In this document: piece by piece, positions 23,901-35,978 of the stretch
Layout of the letters: each line of letters starts with the position of its first letter
How positions within the stretch are numbered: position 1 is the first letter of the stretch
NCBI GenBank assembly: GCA_018697195.1
Contig: JAGMWU010000128.1
Location: forward strand, 1-64,000
Length of the DNA: 64,000 nucleotides
DNA from: Certhia americana
Lineage: Eukaryota > Chordata > Aves > Passeriformes > Certhiidae
Reading direction: 5' to 3'
The notes under the pieces: generated by a model
The model's database searches: none
What the model was told of the DNA's origin: nothing
Seen by the model: the letters and a program-made list of their open reading frames with translations, nothing else
Position numbers and translations under genes: made by a program

Positions 23901-26900
23901 CTCTTCAGAGGCTCACTCCTTCTTCCTTTGTCTAATAGCAGATCTTTTGTTCAAGACTTCAGCTGCAAGCAGCCCCAAGGTACGCAGGGAATGTCTTGGT
24001 TATGACAAGCTCTCCACACTGGTGCACAGACTTAGTTTTAATCAGCAGAGAAACCTCTCCAAATCAGGCCTAAGAAGTCCTGCTAATGGAATTGTTCCAG
24101 TGCTAAAGGGATTTCAAAGTGAATGAGAGTGGATGGCGGAACAGCTGGTGTGATTCCCAGGTTGCTCTTTACAGTGCAGTGCGCCATGCAAGGAGGATCC
24201 AACACCCCAACCACCCTCGAGAAAACAACCCCCAGTGTCCCCCCACTACTGCAGAGTCCCTTCGTCTGTCTATGTGGCTCCTAGACGACCTTAGTGTTTA
24301 GTCCGGGTTAACTTCCCACTGTATCAGATCAATGCCAGGCTTTGATCAAAATGAGGTGAGAATGGCAGGACAGAGGCAGGGAGGGAACCCCCCTCCTAGC
24401 CCAGCAACTAATCTGACAGCTTTAAGAATAGATCTGATTAAAACAACTACACTGAGTTCCACTGGCAAATGTTCACAAAGTGCTGCAGCCTAGGAGAGGG
24501 GAAAGTTCCCAGGAAATTACGTGAGGGTGAAGGAGAATCAGGGCTGCATACCACAAATGCATCACTGCAACAAGCTAGAGCCCAGTGGAGCGGTTGCCTT
24601 GCAGTGTTGTGCAAGTTAACCAATAGCATAAATATAATATGTTATCTTTCAGTGGAAAGCCTGGCCTGCCAGCATGTAGGACTTTGGGGGACCATAAATA
24701 TTTGGGCACTGCTAGAAGCAGTCATAAAACATAAATGAGGGTCCGACCACATTTAATTGCTTTTGGGAAGGGTAATATCACTGGGGGATCCATCACAATT
24801 ACCTTCTCCTGTTCCAGCCCAGATTAAGAGCTGGCCCAATGATCCAGATCAAAGAGGGTATTTTGGGGGAAGGAAGAGAAATACTCTACAAGCTTTAAAT
24901 ATGTTTGCCATATAAAACATGATGTCCAGCCAGGAGAGAACAGACAACAAAATGTCAACTGATGAAAGGATGTGCTCTTCTTCTCAACAAGAACTTTCTC
25001 TGTTGTTTCAACAACTTTCTAAGGCTGCAGAAAAGCTTAATAACAAACCAGAGGACAATGCAGAGAGCCCAAAATGTACGTAAGAGGAAAAACTAAGACT
25101 AGCCTCTGCATTTCTTCCAGGGCTTGACTGAAGTGCTTTAAATGTCTGAGGTTGGCAAAGCCACCTCCCACTGCCTTTCGGCTTTGGCAGCACTCACTTA
25201 GAAGAGCTGTCCTTCCTCTTCCCAGGGACCCACCTCACTGGAAATAGATTTCAAGTCTCCAGAGGAAGAAAATGGAAACAGCTGACTTCTCCCAGCTACA
25301 ATCTCAGTTGTCACCTTCCAGTTGGGGGCAGGCAGAGGGATAAGTGCAAGGCTTCTCTCCTGCCCACACAAAGCTGCAGGCTCCCAAACAGATTTTGCAG
25401 CTAGTATCCACCTGCCAAAGGTGGATAGAAAGCCAAAGCTCTCCTTGAACATGGGGACTGCAACCCAGCAAGGCTCCCACTACCTCCAGCAGCCTCACGC
25501 AGAGGGTTGGCAGGGCCAGGGCTTTCATGACACATCATCTCTGGAATTCACTGTTGAGTGTCCCACAGGACAAGAGCCTCTACTTGGTACAATGCCAGAG
25601 CTGTTTCTCAAATCCTGTGTAACCTACCAGTTGTTGAGGGCAAACCAACAAGGCACATATCCACCCAGAGAGGAGAAAAGACCAGTGAACTGCTGATGAA
25701 TGAACAGACTAATGCTTCACAAAACTCACTCCATATTCTTGGCTGGAGAGAACAGGTTCATCTCACTGACTGTCCTAGTGGAAGCCTGCATGATCCCAGG
25801 AACGCCTTTAGGCCCCTTGTAGCAAGACTTTTGTCTCAGGAGGCAGAGAACTATGCAGCAGCACTGAGCAGGGCAGGCAGGTTGCCAGCTGAAGACTCAA
25901 ACTCCTTCAGGGAACTGTAACAGTTACGTGGTAAATGCATTAACCATGGGAACAGCTTTCCAAAGGATGTGGTGGATCCCAAATTGTAAGTCTTTCCATT
26001 GTGAGTGGATGCCTCTTCCAGAAACGCAGGCTGTAGTTCAACCACAAGCGCTCGCAACGAGATCTCAGGAAAATGCCACTACCTCAGAGAAGGCAGGGGC
26101 TCAGACAGGGTACCCAGGCAAGCACTTTGAACCCTCAAGCACCTAACCTACGAGATTCCTGTCCTTTGCACTATGCCATGGAAATTCAAGACTTTTCTTG
26201 GCTATGCTCCTTTTCCATGTCTCTGTCCAGCCAGAAAAGCTTTCAGCTGTTTCTGTGATCTGCTTCAGGACAGCTAAATTTCCTTCGACCCAACTTACTG
26301 AGCAATCCTCTGAACCTTGTCACCCTCTCTAGCTGGTTTTGTTTTCTTGTTTTTCAATTACAACCAGATCTCCTAGTGAAAGCTTCTCTGCCTCATAGCT
26401 TGAGATTCTGTTCCCTCAGCACCAGTTCCTTGGCAAAACTCCCAGATAAGGACTAGTGAAAGCCTTCACAGCATGCAGCACCCAAATGACCCACACTACT
26501 AGAGTCAGGTCATTCCCCCTTCTGCCTACTCTCAGTTCCTGGAGAGCAGTCCTTGGCAAGAGAGAGGAGACGGAATCTCACTCACAGCATAATTCCTCAT
26601 TTTCTTTTGCTTCATCTGTGACAACTGCATCAAGGGACAAGGCTGTGACACTCGCCTAGGAGCTACCTCGGGATACCCCTACATTGGTACTGCAGTGTCC
26701 TCACTGACGTTAAGCACTCAGTTATGTCTGTATTCTGAGTCCTCTCCTGTCAAACCTCAAGCTGCTCAAAAAAAAGCCTCAAGCTGCTCAAAACATTTGG
26801 TGGTTTCCAGTGGAGAATCTGCTTGTCAACAATTCTGATGCACTTCAGAGGCTACTGTTAGCAAAGGGGGAGAAAAATACATTTGAAGGGAGAGGAGAGG

Positions 26901-29900
26901 GAGATGCTTTGTCCTGCTCCTGACTTTATGCTGCTGAGCTCTCCAGCACCAGGACCAAGCTCTGCACACAGCCAGGTACAAGGAGGTCATGCTGAACCTC
27001 CCAGGAGACCAATAAGAAGCAGGAAACTTTCTGCATGAACAAAAAAATTCCCTTATCTGGCTCAATCACAGTAGTATTTGGACAAAGCGTTCTTGTCCGT
27101 ATCTGGACTTTAATCTGGTGTTTCAGCAGGGCTGTTCTCAGGTCTCCAGCAACACTTAGCTGATCAACATGCACCTTGGTGAAAGTGTTATACACAAAGT
27201 TCCTCCTTTTCTTATCTCTTGGCTTTTGAGTTTCTAGTTCTCTTCAGGGTCTATAATCAGAGATTTGAGTTTATTTATAACCAATAAAAGGCCTCCTCCA
27301 TGATATCTATGCTACAGCACTTCTTCTATGACTCTTTTCCTTCCATTCACAAACCTAAACCACTTCCATGGACAGAAAAGGTGAAGCAAGGTAAAGCCTT
27401 ACCAAGGGAAGTAGCTCTCCCATTATTCTCATCCAAGAAAGTGGCACAAAGGGAAAAAGATGAGAAGGGATGGCTCACATCCCTGGGTCATGGCAGAGAG
27501 CTAGAAAAGGCTCATCTCCAGGAGGACAGAGTGCCAGCACTTCTTTTTTTAACTTAGCCAGCAGCTGCAGAATTTAAGCTTTATTAAAAGCCTATTTTGC
27601 CCTTGCTGCTGCAAAGGAAACCAACTCCCTCCTCTCCCCTCCCAAATAAAAGGCCAAAGTCTGCAAACAGACATCCTGTAATGTCACCTCAGAAAGAGGT
27701 GGCAACCTGACTCAACGGAACATGCATAGAGCAGTTTTACTTCAGGTTACAGCAAATAAAATACATTGCTCCCACTGCTGATCCTTGCTTTGAGGCTTTA
27801 TTATGAGCAATCCAACAAACCTCCAATATTCTCTGATTACAAGCGCAACAAAGAAGAGGCAGGGAAAACAGGTGGGCTGGATTTTGATGCTGTAGGCATT
27901 GTTCATTTTACAGCCCCCCACTTGGTTTGCAGCACTGCTGCATGCAGGAGCCCTCTCTGCTACAGACACATGCCACGTGACAGGTCAAAAAGACACCATT
28001 TGAACAGACTTCCTATGACATATTTTAATATAACACAAAGAAGAGATTGCTTTATTTGTCAGGTCAGAACAACAAGAGACAGAGAGCACTGAACTAGATA
28101 CCACTTACTAAATATTATTCTCCAATGGCTATTCTAAGCCTACCTCAATTTATAGATTAATCTGCTGGATCGGTAATTTAGGCTATTCGATAATTAGCAT
28201 TAAGAAGCATACATTTCTGGGAAGGCTGAAAATGTGCTTGTGATTTACAAAATTACTGCAGGGTCTCTAGTGGATTATTTGTCAGAGGCAGGTGTTCAGC
28301 ATTAGCCACATGCTTCCTTCTTTCCCCACATCCAGGTTTAGTATCAGCAATGAAATACCAACTGTGCTTGCAGCATTTACTCTAAAACTGAAAAGCAAAT
28401 GTGAGTCTTGTCCCTCTTCCCATTTCTAGCCTGCTGCCACACAATATTAAGGCTGATGTATATCAACCAACTGGGGTGTGGGGGGAAATGGGACTGGAAA
28501 GCATCCAAGTAATCTGTGCCCTCCCCACACCCTGGGGAGAGCACCCAAAGCCTGGCAAGACAAGGAACATTCCTCCTCTGCATCCGTGCTTGTGGAGGAG
28601 GATGGTGCCAGCTGAACAAAATAGATTTGAAGAGGGAAAGAGCCAGTCTGCTTCTGTTTGCAGTTAGGCCCTCCTTTTGCCCAGCCCTTTCCAACTCTGA
28701 CCCCAAGCTGCTGCTATCTTTCAGGCTTTGCACTGGGATTTCCTCTGGAGCCTGTCAGCACAACTCTTTAAAATGGCAATTGGAATCCTCATGAAACACC
28801 AGACTAAGCATCCTTCCTCAAACACTAAGTGCATGGGCTCCAAAACCTTCCTGGAGCCTGCAGTGTGTGCAAAGCAGGCAGTGAGCATTGCTTCAGCTGG
28901 CTCTCAGCATGGCCCCTTTCATAACACAAAAGGAAGCGCAAATCCCTCAGGGCTCAAATTTTTTCCAAACTGGGTAAACACACGCAAACACACATTATTT
29001 GCATGCACAGCAACTGGGACAAAGGATCTGTGGCCAGGTAGGTGTCTAACTGGTGGTCCAGGCATGTGGTAACATGTGTGCAATCCTAGAAATCTTGAGC
29101 TAAAAGAGACTTATCTCTAAACTGACTCTGTGCTGCTTCCAAGTCTTGCTTGGGATTTAAAAAGCAGCCTTTGTTGTTCGGAGTATTACCATTTCAGAAA
29201 AAAACCCCACCCTTGCTCAGCCCCCCACCCCAAAGGTTTAGTTTGCAATCCAAAACATCAGTGCCTTAATAACATAAGGTCAAAGCCCTCCAGTCATTAG
29301 ACAGATTATATTTAAGAACCCTATGTGCAGCTGATCAGAGGCTTATTCCTTAAAGGATTGAAATGGCAAGCCAGCACACCTCAGCAAGCAATCTTTTTTA
29401 ATAGTCAATTAGCAGAGATGTGCTCTTCTGAACTAAAGATCACTGCAGACAAAAAAAAAAGAAATGCACCACCATCAGCTTTCCTCCACTTCTGCTATTA
29501 AATCAAGCCAGCTGATCTGCTCTTTTTTTAGCTGGTAAGGCAGGGATGTAGTTAGAAGCCACACAGCAGTTTTATTCCAATCAGGATGGTAACATTCTTG
29601 ACAAAACCCAATTTTTTTAGACTAGAGGGGGGCTGGATAGATTGAGAAGTCAATAGCAAAACTACAACTTTTTCAATACAAAGTCTTGTCTCTGAGTATG
29701 TAACCAAAAGTAAATTAGGGCAAGATACAACCCTCCAGCAGGGTCTCCCCTTGCAGCTCTAGATAACTAAACGTGCAGTGCCATACATCTGGGAGGAGGA
29801 AGAGCTAACTAAATGCAGATTTGCATGGTGTTGATATATTAGTACCCGCCAAACACAGCAAGGACAGGCCACCTACATCCAGCCACATGTTGGCAAGAAG

Positions 29901-32900
29901 CAGTGCTGCAAACCAGAGCACACACCCAAGTTTCACAGGCACACTGACATCAGTGTAACCAAGAGCACATGGGAGCTCTTCCCTAGAGCTGCCAACTCCA
30001 GCATTCAAAGGCCCAATCAGCCTCCACACCCCCTCTAACTGACGTCTGCTTGAAGCCAGGCATTGCAGAAAAGGAACGAAATCAGAAGCAGTAATAATTT
30101 GCCTCTCCTAGTTTGCTACCCTAGCTTAAGCCAGCCAGAGTGGCCATCCTTTCCTTCCAGCCATTAGAGGCAGAAACTTTCTTTATCTTGCTCCAATGCT
30201 AAGGTTCTTACCTGATCGCTTTCCCTCAAGACTTCAGCTTTAGAAGGAAAATTTGCCAAGTACTTGCAGACTTGGCAGTTCATTCAAAGCTAGCATCACC
30301 CCCTTCCACAATCAGTCAAATGTGACACTGGGTGGCTCAATTTGCAACAAGAGGCTTGTGCTGGTTGGTTAAGAGTAGAGCAGAGCTGTTATCCAGAAAC
30401 CAGCCCAGAGAGTCTGATGGAAAGATTTATGCCACCAAACCAAAGCTCTTCACTGAATCTCTTTTTTAAGAGTTTCAGCAGAAAGACTAAAGGGTTAAAC
30501 TGCTCATGGACTCTGAATGACCATGTTGTGGCCACAGACCACAGTAAAAAGACCCACAGACCCTCTAAAATCCTCTGTGTTGGAGAAGGTGAAGTGCAAT
30601 GTCATGCTGCAGAAAAACACAGTTATTAGTGCAACCTTCCAGGCAGCAGGGTATAAAATCTGTCCATACTGGCCCAGCAGCATCAACAGAACTATAGAAT
30701 TTTCAGAAAACCACTCTTCTGACGCAACATGAAAAACTCAGAGACATAGCAGACAGCCAATATGGAAGAGTTAATGTGAAGGCACATCAAATTAGGGTTC
30801 CTCCTTGCTTGTGGGTTACCACAAACATCTCTGCAGGCTGACACCTAACCTGGGGACTCTAATTTACTCTCCTGCTTTAAAGAATAGGAAGAACACAAAG
30901 ATGCCCAAAGCCTGATAGCCAGCCTGGTGACGATGTGAAGAGAGAAACTAAAGCTTACTTTCTGCTCTTATCATTGCCATACTGACTCTGTACAAAGGGA
31001 ACCAAAGCAAAGCAAGACTGTCTGAATGCCCTGTCTCAGCAGCAGAGTTAAACAAGACCAATTCTGAATGGCAAAAGACTCTGAAGTTACCACTAGAGAC
31101 GATCATTTTTCACAGTATATCCTTGCCTGAATGCAGCAACAGGAATGAATTCTGACAGAAGAAAAACTGACAACTTTTGCTATTTAAACACATGCCTAAA
31201 GGCACCACTTAGAAGCAGGAGTCTTAGATTATGAACAAAAACCCCCTTCAGTTTTGTTCTCCCTCACAGCAAAATCCTACAGGAGCATCTCCCAGGTGGG
31301 GTGATGCTTACCTGAACAGACCCTGCTGTGCTCAACTCCACAGAGAACAGAGCAGATGGAAAGTCTGCATTGGTACAGTCCCAAGTAGCAACTTCAGAAG
31401 GCAAGTGTTTATTTTACCTCTTCCCTCTCCTTTGAGTTGAGGCTGCTTTCCCTGTTGGCTTCCTGACCTTGCACAATCGGTTGAGATGAAGGTGGAAAGC
31501 AGCAAGCACTTCTTTCTAGCTCAGGAGCATCAAAGTACTGCTGGGGTATGACCACAGGAGCAGAAAGGCCAAAGTTACAGGTGATGGTGGCTTGTAACAG
31601 GAAAAGTGACCTGGAGGTATTAGTTCTCAGTTAAAGCACCAGAAGGAGTGATGCTGCACTTCAGAAGAGAACAGACACAACCTCTCAGTCCTTTGTGGGT
31701 GTGAGGCACACCCTGCAACTTGGGGAAGAAAAGAGCAGTACACAGAGATGAAGTCACACTGCAAACTCAGAGACAGAGCCACTGTGGTTACTAGGGTCAC
31801 CTCCTCTTCACCATGCACTTCTTTCCTTCGGATTGTACACTACCTGTATGTGCAGCTTGGCTGAGAAAGCCTGGCTGTGCTGTGGAAGTGTTGGAAATTC
31901 AGCTGCGTGTCTAATCCAGATCAGGGATTTTCCTTGCTGTGCCACAATTCCTTTGCTTTTTTAGCTTATCCGGTTATAACAGCCTCAGGGCCCAAAGGCA
32001 AGATCAGACAAATAACAAAGGGCACTTTTAGCTGCAGGGTTTCCCTCAGGCCTTCACCCTGCATGGGGTGGCTGCACCCAAAGCCACATGGAAAATCCAA
32101 GCTGGTTTGGAGCACACCAGCAACAGGAGTCACAGATTCACTCAGCTTCCCCAAAGCAGCATTGTCCCTGGGCTGCTCAGCATCTCCACTATTCTCCAGA
32201 CACACTGGCTTTGCCTCATGTCCTCCTCATCCACATCATGTGCCTCTGGTAATACAGAGGGTGTTGGGTCTGCTGTGCCCAGCTCTCATCCACATCCCCA
32301 AATCTAGAGATCATGAAGTCAGAGTTTTCTATGTCCAGTAAGCTACTAACAAAGCAAGCGCCCCGAGACACTGGGTAAGTCTGTTACACCACACACAACC
32401 GGCTCACCATCAAATCCTCTTCAAGCAACTTCATCACTTGTTTCAACCTGCTGACATAACGATGAATGGCTGGCAGGAGAACGTTAAACATGGTTTCAGG
32501 CTGCTCCAGAGGTGGTTGTGTGGGAACAGCTCACACCCCTCTCCTGAGCACACGCTGGGGCGAGTGCAGTCTGTACACTACTCATTCCTGAGGTCATGCA
32601 GCTACAGCAAGGGGAGCATCTTTGTTCCTGCTACATGTGTCTGCCTTAAAGGGGATATGAAAGCTGCTGGCTTTGTTTAACACTGGGATCCATCCCTTTC
32701 AACCCCCTTCCCACATTTTTCAATACAGACAGCTGGAAGATCTTTTCCAAACTCTTTTCCTTGTTTCTTTCTTTGAGTTTAGGATAAGGTTAATTTAGTA
32801 CTCCCTGATTTTGCCAAGTAATTTTCTGGATATCCCAAGGATGACTATTCATTGATTGAAGAGCTGGAGCATCACAAGGCTAATGAAGAGGGCCTTTACC

Positions 32901-35712
32901 CAAAAAATTTTTGATAGTCAGCCGAGAAAGCAAAAGCGAGAGACTACGGGAATCTCTCAGTGCATCTCATATTACAAACTCCCCTTTGTTGTTCATATTT
33001 AAAGTGTGCAAAGCCCCATATATTTAATTCCCTGTACGTTGCTTGGTCTCCCGCATTGCAAGCAAGGCTATGTCATGAGAACTCCAGCACAGCACATCCT
33101 TACCCATCAATTTTGGGAAACAGGGCTGGGCTGTGGTGAGCACTAGACCAAGAGGAACATTGTTTTATTCCCTGTAGGATCTCCACATGCTTCCCTACCC
33201 CCACACCATTTGGAGGAAGCAGCAGGGAAAAAAGAAGCATGTTAGACACTTCAGTCTTTGGTCTTTTTCATAACTGCAAATACAAGTTTCTTATTAAAAG
33301 ATAAAGAAAAACCCTTTCATCCTCTACGTCCTGACCTAATCTTTAAATACCCAGTGAAATATAAGTAATTGAGAGATGCCTTTAGCAGCTGTGGGCTCAG
33401 TCATCCCTTTCATGTACATAGGCAGAAGATGACTAGGACTAAGGGTTGCTTAAGTTAAAACTGACATAGTGTGATCGCTGTGCCTGGCAATGAATATTAA
33501 AAGCAATGACAAGATTTATCTAGCTGCACCATAGCTTTTACTTTTTTTTTTTTTTTTTCTCCATTTAAATGCTCCATTCCTCAGTTCTTACTGCAAGGAT
33601 CTGAGTCAGGAAAATACAGCTCAGGCTGACAACTTCCAGAAGTGCCTGCTAAAGCCCAGCTTGTAGTGTGCCAAACTTAAGACACTTAAAAGAGCTCAGC
33701 TTACAAAGCAACACAATTTCCTGAGAACAAACATGAATAAAAACACTCCTTGTCTGTCATGTGCTGTGCACACATTTGAAATTTCAAAGAGGCACCCCTT
33801 GATTTTTTTTTTCTAAATGTTGGGCAACATTGCTAAATCCTTCTTCACCTTCACAACCAGTTCTGTTCTCTCAGAAGTGACTGCAGAGAGGCAGTAACAA
33901 ACTGGAGCTCTCCCACATGCTCTAGGGACCACGTTAGCTACAGTTTCTGCTCCCAGCAATGACAGATGTTTTCCTGAATGTGTAGAATTCTTTTTTTTTC
34001 CCTAAGAAAATGCTTTAAAAGCTGCTAAGTGGCTCTAACTGAATGAGGGGCGGTTAAACAAGGGCATAATACAGAAGAAGGAAGTTGCCAAAATTCTTTA
34101 TCTCTTTAAATAGGAGAAAGCACCAGCACCTGCACAGACTTGCTCCAATGCCCAAATTGCTCTCACCACGAATATGTACCTTATTTCCAGCTTCAGCTTT
34201 CAGTCACTGCTTACAGCTGCTTCTTGGTGGGCTGGGTCAAAGAGCAACCTCCTTCAACTGAGAATTACATCCTTGTGCTGAAAACTATAGGCTAAGGTCA
34301 AGTCATGATTCCTCCTACCCCAAAAGCTGTACCTCAGCTCTTGTGTTAATCAGAGACACCATGTGATCCAAAAATTCATACTGAATTTTGTAGTAGAGGT
34401 GGGAGCTGTTTCCAAGCAACGGGGCTAAAACCTTGTGCTGCCCAAGGTCACAGAGGATATCTCTGCTGAGGAGCACACTTCTGCAGCTGCTGTCGAACTC
34501 CACAGAGAACATACAAAGCCTCCTGGGGGATCCCCTCATATGTTAAACATGGGCCAGCTGGTTCCTCTGCAGCTGTAGACAAATTTAAGCATAGCTCTCG
34601 CATGGGTGGACAGCCCCACCTATTCTGCAGCAAGGATGAAGGCAGCAACAGCACTGCTTGGGTGTCCATGGCAGAGATGTTCTCCAGCTCCCAGGGTTTC
34701 ACCTCTCCACTGTTCTCACCCCACAGTGATGCACAAGCACTGCTGCCAGGCTGGTCCCACCCTGCCATCAAGCACTGCTCTGGACTCACCTCTTCAGGCT
34801 GCCTCACAATATCAATTTGATCATTACAACACCATGAGGGGCAGGGATTCAATTCTTGCTACCTCTCCCTCTCCCTGTCCTTCAAAGGAAAGAGACATTT
34901 GCTATCAGTCAGCTAGGAACGGTGTTTTCATCAGCAGATATTCTCCTTGAGCATCTTGTCATCACAATTTGTCCTCTTAAATCCTTCTGAAGTTACAAGA
35001 TACTTGCTGAAAGCTGATGGTCAAGAGCTCGCACAGCGAAATTGAGCTCAGCCTGGCCACTTTGTAAGTAGTTTTATTGTACATGGAAAAAAGGTATGAA
35101 AGCCCTGCACAGGGCATAAACAAGCCAACTGTACATAATGGACATTGTTAGGTGTCTGAATAGGTCACTGACTCAAAGGAAAGTTCAGCTTCACAATGCA
35201 GGTCTTAAGCTCTGAATACAAGTAGAAAGCATCCCTGTGCACTCACACCTCATGTATTCAGCACAGCTGGATCTTTTTGTATTTCTCACTGTCCATTTCC
35301 TCCTGAATTTCCCTAGTTTCCTTCCATTTGTATTATGAGCCTTTGTTCTTTCTCTGCCCTCTTCCTCCTTCTATTTTGAAGTGTACAGATGGAGTCTAAG
35401 GGTGGGGAAGCAAGTGGAGTTACAGCATACTAGAAAAACAACTTTCACAGCTTAGTAAAAATAGGATAAACCAACTCTAGCACTGTATGGAAGCAGTGAC
35501 CCCTGTTGCAAGAGACAGAACCCTGCCAAACTGCAGCTACAAAGAATTTTGTACATTACGAAGTTAAAAATAGGGCCCTTCATGGAATTAATTTCATCCT
35601 AGCATTTGTTAGTTGTTCAACCCTTGCACATGAGGCTTTTCACTGGGACATTTACCATCCATCATGGTGGATGGTCATGTAGTAATAGGGCAAGAGAAAA
35701 TGGCCCGAAGCT
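20936..35712 (-). other. CFDP1 large intron, middle segment right of the viral insert
   Basis: This segment holds an old CR1 fragment at about 25915-26060, a small tandem duplication of CCTCAAGCTGCTCAAAA at about 26755-26793, and a 17-base poly-T tract at 33542-33558. A 216-codon open frame at 23020-23670 has no recognisable domain. AT-rich blocks with TAATTA/ATTAAT-type words occur near 22570-22670 and 28110-28270. Nothing here shows gene structure. Confidence 0.7.
25915..26060 (+). mobile_element. Ancient CR1-type LINE 3' fragment, plus strand
   Basis: Blocks matching old CR1 tails appear in order: GGGAACAGCTTTCCAAAGGA, then TGTGGTGGATCC, then GGATGCCTCTTCCAGAAA and GGCTGTAGTTCAACCACAAG. 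The copy is highly diverged and short, so it predates the younger CR1 tails elsewhere in the window. Confidence 0.7.
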
Positions 35713-35978
35713 GAAAGGAAGGAGGTTTAGATTAGTTACTGTAGATTCTCCTGTCCCTTACTAGGAAGAAATCCCTCACTGTGAGGGTGGAAAGGTATTG
35801 GCATAGCTTGCTTTGAGAAATTGTGGATGTCCTATCTCTGAAAGTGTTCAAGGCCAGGTTGTTTAGGGCTTGGAGGAACCTGGTCTAGTGCAAGGTGTCC
35901 CTGCACAAAGCAGGGGGGTGGAATGAGATGATCCTTTTAAGATCCCTTCCAACCCAAATCATTCTAGGATTCTAAGAA
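35713..35978 (+). mobile_element. CR1 LINE 3' tail, plus strand
   Basis: This is a clear CR1 3' end: AGGAAGAAATCCCTCACTGT with GAGGGTGGAAAGG, then AGTGTTCAAGGCCAGGTTG, then AACCTGGTCTAGTGCAAGGT, then GATCCCTTCCAACCCAAATC, ending with ATTCTAGGATTCTA. An extra stretch of about 30 bases near 35735-35760 separates the usual TTTAGATT block from AGGAAGAAAT. The element is 5'-truncated and non-coding, and lies antisense to CFDP1. Confidence 0.92.
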
